The position numbers and the translations under genes were made by a program. A stretch of 12,173 nt of DNA from Deltaproteobacteria bacterium (lineage in GTDB: Bacteria; Desulfobacterota; Syntrophia; Syntrophales; UBA5619), in the NCBI GenBank assembly GCA_026388365.1, contig JAPLJW010000069.1, positions 1 to 12,173 of the forward strand, read 5' to 3'. The notes below the pieces were generated by a model, which was not told the DNA's origin, searched no databases, and saw only the letters and a program-made list of their open reading frames with translations. This document shows, piece by piece, positions 1-6,156 of the stretch (positions within the stretch are counted from its first letter, which is position 1; each line of letters begins with the position of its first letter).

Positions 1-147
1 ATGATCCGGGAGGGCGTCGATGTCCTGATCAATGCCCCCTGGATTTCAGTCTATGCCGGGCTCGGCATCCTCGTCACGATCCTTTCCTTCAACATGCTGG
101 GAGACGGCGTCCGGGATATGGTCGACCCGCGACTCCGGGGAGCGTGA
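1..147 (+). CDS. dppC: Dipeptide/oligopeptide ABC transporter permease, DppC type (3' end only)
   Basis: Only the last 48 codons are in the window; the gene begins upstream, and the ATG at position 1 is an internal methionine. The visible tail contains a hydrophobic segment (PWISVYAGLGILVTILSFNM) followed by LGDGVRDMVDPRLRGA and the stop. This is the usual C-terminus of DppC/OppC inner-membrane permeases: a last membrane helix, then the conserved L-GDGLRD-x-DPR-R ending. The protein would form half of the membrane channel of a peptide (or nickel, or other oligopeptide-like) importer. Two ATPase genes of the matching type follow directly, as in dpp/opp operons. The substrate cannot be told from this fragment. 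Confidence 0.85.
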   Translation: MIREGVDVLINAPWISVYAGLGILVTILSFNMLGDGVRDMVDPRLRGA

Positions 148-198
148 CAAAACAGGATAGGCGTCCGCTACATGAGAAGCGAGCAGGGAGAAGAAACC

Positions 199-1197
199 GT
201 GTCGCGTGACATACTGCTGGAAATCAAGAATCTGAAGACCCATTTCTTTACCGATGCAGGTGTGGCCCGGGCCGTAGACGGGTTGGATCTGGTGCTTTCC
301 CGGGGAGAAACCTTGGGCGTCATCGGCGAATCGGGGTGCGGGAAGAGCGTCACGGCGCTCTCCGTCATGCAGCTCGTTGCCGCACCGGCGGGACGGATTG
401 TCGCGGGCGAGATCCTTTTCGAAGGGCAGGATCTCCTGAAGAAGAACCGGGAGGAGATGCGCGCGATCCGAGGGAACGAGATCGCCATGATCTTTCAGGA
501 ACCCATGACATCGCTCAACCCCGTCTTCACGATCGGCAATCAGATCATGGAGTCGATCATCCTCCACCAGAAACTCAACAAGAGAGACGCCCGCGAGAAG
601 GCGATCGAGATGATCAATCTTGTGGGCATTCCCTCCCCGGAGAAGCGGATTGATGAGTATCCCCACCATATGAGCGGTGGGATGCGGCAAAGGGCCATGA
701 TCGCCATGGCTCTCTCCTGCCGGCCGAAGCTGTTGATTGCCGATGAACCTACAACGGCGCTCGATGTGACCATCCAGGCGCAGATCCTGCGGCTGATCCG
801 GAAGATCAGGGAAGAGACCGGCATGGCCGTCATGATGATCACCCACGATCTGGGCGTCATTGCCGAGGTGGCCGAGGATGTGGTGGTGGCCTATGCGGGG
901 AAGGCGGTAGAGCAAGCCGATGTGAAAACGATCTTCCGGAATCCTCTCCATCCCTATACGCGCGCCCTTTACAACTCGATTCCCCGGTTGACGGACAGCC
1001 GGAAGAAGAGCCTGGACGTCATTTCCGGATCGGTGCCCAATCCGCTTGATTTTCCGCCGGGGTGCAGGTTTCATCCCCGCTGCGGCTTCTGCCGCGATTT
1101 CTGTCGCGAAGAGGAGCCGGCGCTGGAGGATGCCGGCGCCGGCCACCGGGTCCGCTGTTTTCTGTACCATGAGGAGAAAAAGGCCTACTTTGCTTGA
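199..1197 (+). CDS. dppD: Peptide ABC transporter ATP-binding protein, DppD type
   Basis: Cytoplasmic ATPase that would power a dipeptide/oligopeptide importer together with DppF. In a 332-residue protein counted from the GTG at 199, Walker A GESGCGKS lies at about 43-50, the Q-loop glutamine at about 100, the signature MSGGMRQR at about 158, Walker B KLLIADEP at about 177-184, TALD just after it, and the H-loop histidine near 216. The C-terminus has the oligopeptide-transporter extension, with cysteines at about 289, 295, 302 and 320 and an extra one at 298; homologues of this type can bind an iron-sulphur cluster there. I prefer GTG 199 because AGGGAG (185-190) sits 8 nt upstream and the protein then begins MSRDILLEIKNL, as in the family. 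An ATG at 172 would add 9 residues with a poorer ribosome site. Length is normal. The gene follows dppC and precedes dppF. The transported substrate is not determined by sequence. Confidence 0.93.
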   Translation: MSRDILLEIKNLKTHFFTDAGVARAVDGLDLVLSRGETLGVIGESGCGKSVTALSVMQLVAAPAGRIVAGEILFEGQDLLKKNREEMRAIRGNEIAMIFQEPMTSLNPVFTIGNQIMESIILHQKLNKRDAREKAIEMINLVGIPSPEKRIDEYPHHMSGGMRQRAMIAMALSCRPKLLIADEPTTALDVTIQAQILRLIRKIREETGMAVMMITHDLGVIAEVAEDVVVAYAGKAVEQADVKTIFRNPLHPYTRALYNSIPRLTDSRKKSLDVISGSVPNPLDFPPGCRFHPRCGFCRDFCREEEPALEDAGAGHRVRCFLYHEEKKAYFA

Positions 1198-1221
1198 GAA
1201 ACGCTAAGGAGAAAAGCGATC

Positions 1222-2205
1222 TTGCTGGACGTTAAAGACTTGAAGAAATATTTTTCCATCCGGGGCGGCGTTTTTTCCCGTATCCGGGGGTATGTTCAGG
1301 CCGTGGACGGCGTCAGCTTCCACCTCAACCGGGGCGAGATTTTGGGGCTCGTGGGGGAGTCGGGCTGCGGAAAGACGACGGTGGGGAGGCTGGTCCTGGG
1401 ACTCCTGGAACCGACGGCCGGAGAGATCACCTTTGAGGGGGTGAATCTGGCGGGGCTTACGAAAGAGGAACTGCGCCGGATCAAGCGGGACATGCAGATC
1501 ATTTTTCAGGACCCTTATTCCTCCCTGAATCCCCGGATGACGGCGGGGGACATTATCGGCGAGCCGCTCCGGATCCACGGTGTCGCCAGGGGGAGAGAGA
1601 AAAAGGATCGTGTGGCCGCCCTGCTGGAGACGGTGGGGATGGATCCCCGCTATGCCCGGAAGTACCCCCATGAGTTCAGCGGCGGGCAGCGGCAGCGGAT
1701 CGGGGTGGCCCGTGCGCTGGCCCTGAATCCCAAGCTGATCGTTTGTGACGAACCCCTGTCGGCCCTGGATGTGTCGATTCAGGCCCAGGTGATCAATCTT
1801 CTGGAGGATCTGCAGGGCCGTTTCGGCCTCACGTATCTGTTTATCGCCCACGACCTGAGCGTCATCAAGCACATCTCCGACCGGGTCGCCGTCATGTACC
1901 TGGGAAAGATTGTGGAAACCGCGTGTACGGACGAGCTCTATGGGCATCCCCTCCATCCCTATACGGAGGCCCTCATTTCAGCCGTGCCGGTGCCGGACCC
2001 GACGCTGGCGCGGAAGCAGATCATCCTCAAAGGGGATGTCCCCAGTCCGATAAACCCGCCCTCGGGCTGCCGTTTCCGCACCCGTTGCCCCTATGCCCGG
2101 CCCGTCTGCGCCGAGCGGGAGCCGCTTCTCGTGGAGCTGGAAAAGGGACATGAGGCGGCCTGCCACAAGCTCGATGCGGCCCTGGCGTTCCACTGGGGGG
2201 AGTAA
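1222..2205 (+). CDS. dppF: Peptide ABC transporter ATP-binding protein, DppF type
   Basis: Second ATPase of the same importer, 327 residues, expected to pair with DppD at the inner face of the membrane. Motifs: Walker A GESGCGKT at 45-52, Q-loop Q96 in [12 protein letters not shown], signature FSGGQRQR at 152-159, Walker B KLIVCDEP at 171-178, H-loop H210. The oligopeptide C-terminal domain has cysteines at 283, 289, 296 and 314, the same four-cysteine layout as the neighbouring DppD. The start is TTG, chosen because AAGGAG (1206-1211) lies 10 nt upstream and the protein then opens [16 protein letters not shown], as DppF/OppF proteins do; no ATG or GTG fits. The gap to dppD is 24 nt, so the two are clearly co-transcribed. 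This is the last gene of the transport operon: a spacer with a terminator-like hairpin and a new promoter follows. Confidence 0.93.
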   Translation: MLDVKDLKKYFSIRGGVFSRIRGYVQAVDGVSFHLNRGEILGLVGESGCGKTTVGRLVLGLLEPTAGEITFEGVNLAGLTKEELRRIKRDMQIIFQDPYSSLNPRMTAGDIIGEPLRIHGVARGREKKDRVAALLETVGMDPRYARKYPHEFSGGQRQRIGVARALALNPKLIVCDEPLSALDVSIQAQVINLLEDLQGRFGLTYLFIAHDLSVIKHISDRVAVMYLGKIVETACTDELYGHPLHPYTEALISAVPVPDPTLARKQIILKGDVPSPINPPSGCRFRTRCPYARPVCAEREPLLVELEKGHEAACHKLDAALAFHWGE

Positions 2206-2279
2206 CCCGGAAAAATGGCGGTGATCGGACAAGAAGCATATTTCTCCGGCTGTTGTACCCCCGATGGAACATCCTCCGG

Positions 2280-2298
2280 AAAGGCGGCCCGCTTTTTT
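2280..2298 (+). terminator. Weak intrinsic terminator-like hairpin after dppF
   Basis: AAAGGCG (2280-2286), a GCC loop and CGCTTTT (2290-2296) form a 7-bp stem with one G-T pair, and the T-run continues to 2298. It lies about 75 nt after the dppF stop and upstream of the next promoter, where a terminator is expected. The stem is short and the loop only 3 nt, so its strength is doubtful. Confidence 0.35.
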
Positions 2299-2377
2299 GA
2301 CCTTCACGGAGATGACCTCCCGTATTTCCGTCCTGCCGATTTCACCGGAACGGCAGATAAAAAAAGGCACACAAAAG

Positions 2378-2407
2378 TTGGACAAAGACGCCAAAAACAT
2401 ATATAAT
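2378..2407 (+). promoter_or_regulatory. Sigma70-type promoter for the metallo-hydrolase/HAD unit
   Basis: TTGGAC (2378-2383) and a perfect TATAAT (2402-2407) are separated by 18 bp, with AT-rich sequence just upstream (a run of A at 2358-2365). Transcription would begin near 2414. It fits a new transcription unit starting after the dpp operon. No clear operator is visible. Confidence 0.65.
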
Positions 2408-2558
2408 CCTCAAAAGTGCTCTCGTTCCCGCCTGTTCCCTGCGGCGACCGGAAGCGGCTGCCGGGTCCGATGTGCATTGGCAGGCGGACCGCGGTGCGGG
2501 GAGGCCGGCAGGGGGATGAGCGCCGCACATGGATCGATTCAACCGTTGTAGAGGGATT

Positions 2559-3513
2559 ATGTACGTCCGCTTCTGGGGGACGCGAGGCTCGCTGCCCGCG
2601 TCGGCAACAGCGCGACAGATCCGGGAGAAGATCTCCCGGGCCATCCGGTCATTCCGATCGCATGATCTCGCCTCCGATGAGGAGATCGAGGCCTTTATCG
2701 ACCAGGATCTTCCCTTTGCCGTCCGGGGGGGCTATGGGGTCAATACTTCCTGCGTCGAAATCGGCGGGGGCGAGGATTGCGTTCTCTGCGATGCGGGGAC
2801 GGGCATCCGGGATTTCGGCAACGCCTTTATGCATTCCGAAAAGGGCAGAACAGCAGCCGTTTTTCATCTTTTCCTGTCGCACCTCCACTGGGACCACATC
2901 CAGGGTTTCCCGTTCTTCACCCCGGCCTTTCTTCCCGGTCAGGAGATCCATCTCTACGGCGGCCATGCGGATATCGAGGGCGTTTGACCGCCAGCAGGCC
3001 GCACCCTTCTCTCCGGTGCCCTTTCGCGCCCTGGGGGCGACGATCGTTTTCCACACCCTCGATACGGAGCGGCCGCGCAGGATCGCCGGGTTCGCCGTCC
3101 GTATGTTCCCCCAGAATCATCCCGGGGGGTCGTATGGTTACAGCTTCGTTCGGGAGGGGAAGAAGATCGTCTATTCGACCGATATGGAGCACACGGCAAA
3201 GGCGAGAGAAGAAAAATACCCGTTTATCGACCTCTTCCGGGATGCGGACCTGCTCATCTTTGATGCCCAGTACCCCCTGGCGGACGCCATCGGTCCGAAG
3301 GAAACCTGGGGCCACTCCAGCAACCTCCTCGGGGTCGAACTCGCCGTCCGCGCCGGGGTGAAGCGTCTCTGTCTCTTCCACAGCGAGCCGACCTGGGAGG
3401 ATGAGGCCCTGGACCGTTTTCTCGTCGAAACCCGCGGCTATCTGAAGATCCATGCCCCTTCCTCGCCGCTTCGGATTGATCTGGCGTATGACGGCCTTGA
3501 GATTGCGCTGTGA
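2559..3513 (+). pseudogene. Metallo-beta-lactamase-fold hydrolase, interrupted by a +1 frameshift
   Basis: The gene encodes an MBL-fold metal-dependent hydrolase of the cyclic-nucleotide-phosphodiesterase/RNase Z-like branch, but in two frames. The first part (2559-2987, 142 residues) has the N-terminal MYVRFWGTRGSLP, NTSCVEI, CDAGTGIRDFG and the metal motif HLHWDH (residues 108-113), then stops at TGA 2985-2987. The second part continues one base ahead, from about 2983 to 3513: FDRQQAAPFSPVPFRALGA, an aspartate in STDMEH (near 3181), a histidine in GHSS (3313) and one in FHSEP (3379), all expected later metal-site elements. Removing one G from GGG at 2978-2980 restores a single frame of about 317 residues reading IEAFDRQQ. 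This could be a real mutation, an assembly error or a recoding site. ATG 2559 is preferred over ATG 2529 because family members begin at this motif; GAGGG lies just upstream. The substrate is unknown. The HAD gene overlaps its end by 4 nt. Confidence 0.8.
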
Positions 3514-4169
3514 AAGAAAGAAATCTGTTTCTGTTCGACTTTGACGGCGTCCTCGCGGATTCTCTGGACCTCTATGCAGAGGCGGTGACGCGCTGCCTGG
3601 AGCGGATCGGGACCCCGATCATCCAGGACCGGGAGGATTACCTGGCGCTTTTCGAGGGTAATTTCTACGAGTCGATGGCGGCCCGGGGGGTCGACCTTGC
3701 CGCCTTCGCCCGGGCGGCGAAGGAGATTATGCCCGGGATCGACTATGATGCCATGCGCCCCTTCGGCGGCCTTCTCCCCGTACTCGAATCCCTGAAGAAG
3801 GACCATCTCCTCGCGGTCATCTCCTCCAACGGTTCGAAGACCATCCGTAAAATGCTCGACCGGTTCGGATTCGATCCCTATTTTCAGGAGGTCCTTGGTT
3901 CCGATTTCCTTTTCAGCAAGAGGGAGAAGATCGATCACGCCCTTGCGAAGTACGGCATCCCTCCGGAGAGAACCTTCTATATCGGCGATACGACGGGGGA
4001 TATCGCGGAGGCCCGGGCCGCCGGCGTCCGGACGGTGGCCGTCACCTGGGGCTGGCACAGCCGGGAAAGGCTCGTTGCCGCCCGCCCGGATGTTCTCGTC
4101 GAAACGCCGGAGGATCTGCTTCGCATGGGGTCAGGTCTTGGGAAAGGTAATATTGCCACATCATCGTGA
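3510..4169 (+). CDS. HAD-superfamily hydrolase, phosphoglycolate phosphatase-like
   Basis: Cytoplasmic phosphatase of the HAD superfamily, 219 residues. Motif I is DFDGVLADS (nucleophile D10, acid/base D12), motif II lies around S105-N107 in AVISSNGSK, the motif III lysine is near 138-140 in SKREK, and motif IV is GDTTGD (D160, D164) in FYIGDTTGDIAEARAAG. The helical cap between residues about 16 and 85 is of the Gph/PGMB type, so a small phosphorylated metabolite is the likely substrate; which one cannot be read from sequence. The start is GTG, within GTGA, which overlaps the stop of the metallo-hydrolase gene by 4 nt, implying translational coupling. If ribosomes stop at the upstream frameshift (2987), this coupling would be lost and HAD translation should fall. 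The C-terminal tail after about residue 203 is low in conservation. Confidence 0.9.
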   Translation: MKERNLFLFDFDGVLADSLDLYAEAVTRCLERIGTPIIQDREDYLALFEGNFYESMAARGVDLAAFARAAKEIMPGIDYDAMRPFGGLLPVLESLKKDHLLAVISSNGSKTIRKMLDRFGFDPYFQEVLGSDFLFSKREKIDHALAKYGIPPERTFYIGDTTGDIAEARAAGVRTVAVTWGWHSRERLVAARPDVLVETPEDLLRMGSGLGKGNIATSS

Positions 4170-4301
4170 ACCCGTTTCCCTGATCGGGGAATAGTTGAGC
4201 AGATAGGCGTAGTGTTCCTCAAAAGTATCCTCTTGATATCCATCTTCACAGGCGAAAAAGGCAGGTCTGGTGAGACGGGAGGCAAAGTTCATCTGCACCA
4301 T
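4161..4301 (-). pseudogene. Possible small ORF or gene remnant, unknown function
   Basis: On the minus strand a 46-codon frame from ATG 4301 to TGA 4161 fills most of the gap after the HAD gene and overlaps that gene's 3' end by 9 nt. Its translation looks protein-like rather than random, being acidic and aromatic in the middle (ACEDGYQEDTFEEHYAYLL) with a basic N-terminal part. The frame stays open upstream for a further 13 codons to about 4340 without a better start, and I see no strong ribosome site. I do not recognise a family. It may be the tail of a decayed gene, a real small protein or chance. Confidence 0.25.
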
Positions 4302-4472
4302 CTCGCATGACCGGGGAGATGAGCCGACGTTCGCGGGGATTCAGATCATTTTGAGAGCACCCAAGTACCTGTGATCTTTAATTGCTTGACATATCGCTCC
4401 GATGTTCGTATGGTCAACACAAACCAAAGCCGTTTTTTCTCATTAACCCAAACAAAAGAAAGGAGTTCGAAC
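4170..4472. other. Intergenic spacer between the HAD gene and tctC
   Basis: No supported plus-strand gene. The left half is covered by the possible minus-strand remnant; a short TTCCC/GGGAA hairpin lies near 4177-4192 but has no T-run. The right half turns AT-rich and holds the promoter at 4386-4414 and a roughly 52-nt leader with an A-rich stretch before the tctC ribosome site. I recognised no operator or riboswitch. Confidence 0.55.
4386..4414 (+). promoter_or_regulatory. Sigma70-type promoter of the tct-cit operon
   Basis: A perfect TTGACA (4386-4391), a 17-bp spacer and TATGGT (4409-4414) lie upstream of tctC; transcription would start near 4421. Spacing is optimal and the -10 matches four of six consensus bases. 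It is the only clear promoter I see ahead of the six-gene unit. Confidence 0.7.
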
Positions 4473-5459
4473 ATGTTCAACAAATCTGTCACAATGTTGG
4501 CGCTGATTCTCTTATTAATAGGCATCGGCTTCACCGCCTCCAGCGAAGGGGCGGCTTATCCGTCCCGGCCCCTGGAGATCGTGGCGCCTGCGAATCCGGG
4601 CGGCGGCTGGGACGCAATGGCCCGAACGATCAACCGCGTCCTCGAGATCGAGAAGCTCTATCCGCAGCCCATGGCGGTTCTGAACAAGCCGGGCGGAGGC
4701 GGTGCGGTGGGGATGGCGTACATCAACATGAAGAAAGGCGATGATTACGAGCTGGTGGTGTTTTCGCCGCCATTGATCATCAACACGATCAACAAAACGT
4801 TTTCCCAGAGCTATACGACACTGACGCCGCTGGCCAAGTTGATCACGGACTATCAGGTATTCATTGTTAAGGCCGATTCTCCCTACAAGACGTTCAATGA
4901 TCTGATGGCTGCGGTGAAGAAGAATCCCGGTGCGGTGAAGTTTGCGGGCGGGTCTTCCCCCGGTTCGATGGACCACCTGGCGTTCTGCAAGGTGGCAAAG
5001 ATGGCGGGGATCAACGCGAAGGATCTCTCGTATGTCGCCTTCTCGGGCGGCGGTGAAGCGCTGACCACCCTCCTGGGCGGGAACGTGGCTTTCGTTTCCA
5101 GCGGGACGGGCGAGGTTCTGCAGCACATCCAGGCGGGGACGGTTCGCGCCCTGGCGATCACCTCCGGCGAGCGACGCGGCGGCGCCCTGAAGGACGTCCC
5201 GACCCTCAAGGAGCTGGGGATCAACACCACCTATGAAGTGTGGCGGGGCGTTTTCGGGACCCCGGGAATGTCGAAGGATGCGCAGGCCTGGTGGGCGAAT
5301 ACATTAAAGAAGATGGTCGGCACCAAGACCTGGAAGGAGTCCTTGGAGAAGCTTGAGTGGGTTGATGCGTACGCGGATGCAAATGGGTTTGCCAAGTTTC
5401 TCAAAGAGGAAGAGAAGTCATACCTGGATTTGATGACGGACCTCGGTTTTGCGAAATAG
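4473..5459 (+). CDS. tctC: Tripartite tricarboxylate transporter substrate-binding protein TctC
   Basis: Periplasmic solute-binding protein of the tripartite tricarboxylate transporter (TTT) family, 328 residues, normal for TctC/Bug proteins. Residues 1 to about 27 form a signal peptide: a lysine near the start, a hydrophobic core (VTMLALILLLIGIGF) and a likely cleavage before AYPSRP or YPSRP. The mature protein opens YPSRPLEIVAPANPGGGWD, the family hallmark, with the ligand-loop glycines; a second family region is GGSSPGSMDHLAF at around 157-170. Start ATG 4473 is fixed by AAGGAG (4460-4465) 7 nt upstream and by the signal peptide; an upstream in-frame ATG at 4371 lies before the promoter and is rejected. 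The likely ligand is citrate or another di/tricarboxylate, inferred from the citrate lyase genes downstream. First gene of the operon; a structured 156-nt spacer separates it from tctB. Confidence 0.93.
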   Translation: MFNKSVTMLALILLLIGIGFTASSEGAAYPSRPLEIVAPANPGGGWDAMARTINRVLEIEKLYPQPMAVLNKPGGGGAVGMAYINMKKGDDYELVVFSPPLIINTINKTFSQSYTTLTPLAKLITDYQVFIVKADSPYKTFNDLMAAVKKNPGAVKFAGGSSPGSMDHLAFCKVAKMAGINAKDLSYVAFSGGGEALTTLLGGNVAFVSSGTGEVLQHIQAGTVRALAITSGERRGGALKDVPTLKELGINTTYEVWRGVFGTPGMSKDAQAWWANTLKKMVGTKTWKESLEKLEWVDAYADANGFAKFLKEEEKSYLDLMTDLGFAK

Positions 5460-5508
5460 GGTGCGAGAGCGCTGAAACTCGGCGCCCTTCGCGCTCAGGG
5501 TCTTTTTT
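5459..5508 (+). terminator. Attenuator-like hairpins and T-run between tctC and tctB
   Basis: Directly at the tctC stop, GGGTGC-GAG (5459-5467) can pair with CTC-G-GCGCCC (5478-5487). An alternative, mutually exclusive hairpin pairs GAGCGC (5467-5472) with GCGCTC (5491-5496). Six T residues follow at 5503-5508, next to a short CCCT/AGGG pairing (5485-5488 with 5497-5500). This could partly terminate transcription or protect the tctC message. The stem-to-T spacing is not ideal, so a true terminator is uncertain. Confidence 0.35.
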
Positions 5509-5562
5509 CGCGCGTACGGGACCCGGGTTTCAGGTGGACGGAAGTTACGGGTTATTGACTTA

Positions 5563-5600
5563 TGTTCCCGGGGCCGGGGAATTTCTCCGGTCCCGGGACA
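5563..5600 (+). repeat. Strong inverted repeat just upstream of the tctB ribosome site
   Basis: TGT-T-CCCGG (5563-5571) pairs with CCGGGACA (5593-5600) through eight base pairs and one bulge. Inside it, CCGGGGAA and TTCTCCGG pair further. The hairpin ends 3 nt before the GGGAG ribosome site (5604-5608). It may modulate tctB translation or block 3' decay into tctC; this is inferred from position only. Confidence 0.5.
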
Positions 5601-5615
5601 TCCGGGAGCCATCAT

Positions 5616-6134
5616 ATGAAGGAAAATAGAGAAGAACGGATAGCCAGTATTGTTTTGGTCATTTTTTCCGTGGCCTATCTGATCGGCGCCTTTCTCATCC
5701 CGATGCCGGTCCTCAAGCAGCAGTTGGGACCGGGCGGCTTTCCAATCGCGGTCGGTTTTGGGATGCTGATCCTGGCTTGCATCTACGCCTGGCAACAGTT
5801 CCGCGGCGAGGTGAAGGCGAAGGAATCGGAGGAGGAGATTGAGAGGCGGGCAGCGATCATCGGCGCGGAGGAGAAGATCGAGAAGAAGGCGGACCTCCGC
5901 ACGATGGGGTTCATCCTGGGGTTGATGTTGCTCTATGCCTTCTTTTTTGAAATTCTCGGTTATGCCATAGCGACGTTTGTGATGTTTATGGCGGGAGTAC
6001 TCTACCTGGACCGGCGTCATCTGGTGCGCGACGGGGTGATCGCGGTGATATCGAGTTTCTTTCTGTACTATGTTTTTACCATTTTGCTGCGGGTTCAGCT
6101 TCCTGCGGGTCCGCTGAAATTCCTGGAATTTTGA
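5616..6134 (+). CDS. tctB: Tripartite tricarboxylate transporter small membrane protein TctB
   Basis: Small integral membrane subunit of the TTT transporter, 172 residues, typical for TctB. About four membrane segments are visible: residues about 9-28 (IASIVLVIFSVAYLIGAF), about 40-60 (GGFPIAVGFGMLILACIYAW), and two closely spaced ones in the C-terminal half (FILGLMLLYAFFFEILGYAI and the following stretch, then VIAVISSFFLYYVFTILL). A charged cytoplasmic loop rich in E and K lies between the second and third. The Pro-Gly-Phe-Pro pattern (GPGGFP) in the first loop is a TctB feature. I chose ATG 5616 because GGGAG (5604-5608) lies 7 nt upstream; the in-frame ATG at 5562 has no ribosome site and would translate through the hairpin as a Gly/Pro-rich stretch. 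TctB works with TctA; its exact role is unsettled in the family. Confidence 0.88.
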   Translation: MKENREERIASIVLVIFSVAYLIGAFLIPMPVLKQQLGPGGFPIAVGFGMLILACIYAWQQFRGEVKAKESEEEIERRAAIIGAEEKIEKKADLRTMGFILGLMLLYAFFFEILGYAIATFVMFMAGVLYLDRRHLVRDGVIAVISSFFLYYVFTILLRVQLPAGPLKFLEF

Positions 6135-6156
6135 CGTGAGATAGAGGAGGTCCGGC

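Larger units (their letters stand above)
2206..2558. other. Intergenic spacer between dppF and the metallo-hydrolase gene
   Basis: I see no convincing gene in these 353 bases; open frames here lack family features and good ribosome sites. Contents are an imperfect inverted repeat directly after dppF (CCGGAAAAAT at 2207-2216 with ATTTCTCCGG at 2240-2249, nine of ten positions complementary), a short hairpin followed by a T-run (2280-2298), and a sigma70-like promoter (2378-2407). The roughly 145-nt leader from that promoter to the ATG at 2559 is GC-rich, and I found no riboswitch that I recognise in it. Confidence 0.6.

Noticed and set aside
46..1170. A 374-codon minus-strand open frame opposite dppD.
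   Set aside because: It lies over a gene with all ABC ATPase motifs and its own translation is His/Asp/Arg-rich with no family motif: a GC-codon shadow.
2416..2982. The 5' half of a long plus-strand frame that ends with the second half of the metallo-hydrolase.
   Set aside because: Upstream of about 2983 this frame encodes Arg/Ser/Pro-rich sequence, while the MBL metal motif is in another frame. Only its 3' part is real coding sequence.
4177..4192. TTCCC/GGGAA hairpin just after the HAD gene as a terminator.
   Set aside because: The stem is only five pairs and no T-run follows.
4371..4472. A 34-codon upstream extension of tctC from ATG 4371.
   Set aside because: It would begin before the promoter -35 and would bury the signal peptide; AAGGAG and the signal peptide fix the start at 4473.
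5562..5615. An 18-codon upstream extension of tctB from ATG 5562.
   Set aside because: No ribosome site precedes it, the encoded stretch is Gly/Pro-rich from the hairpin, and GGGAG is placed for ATG 5616.
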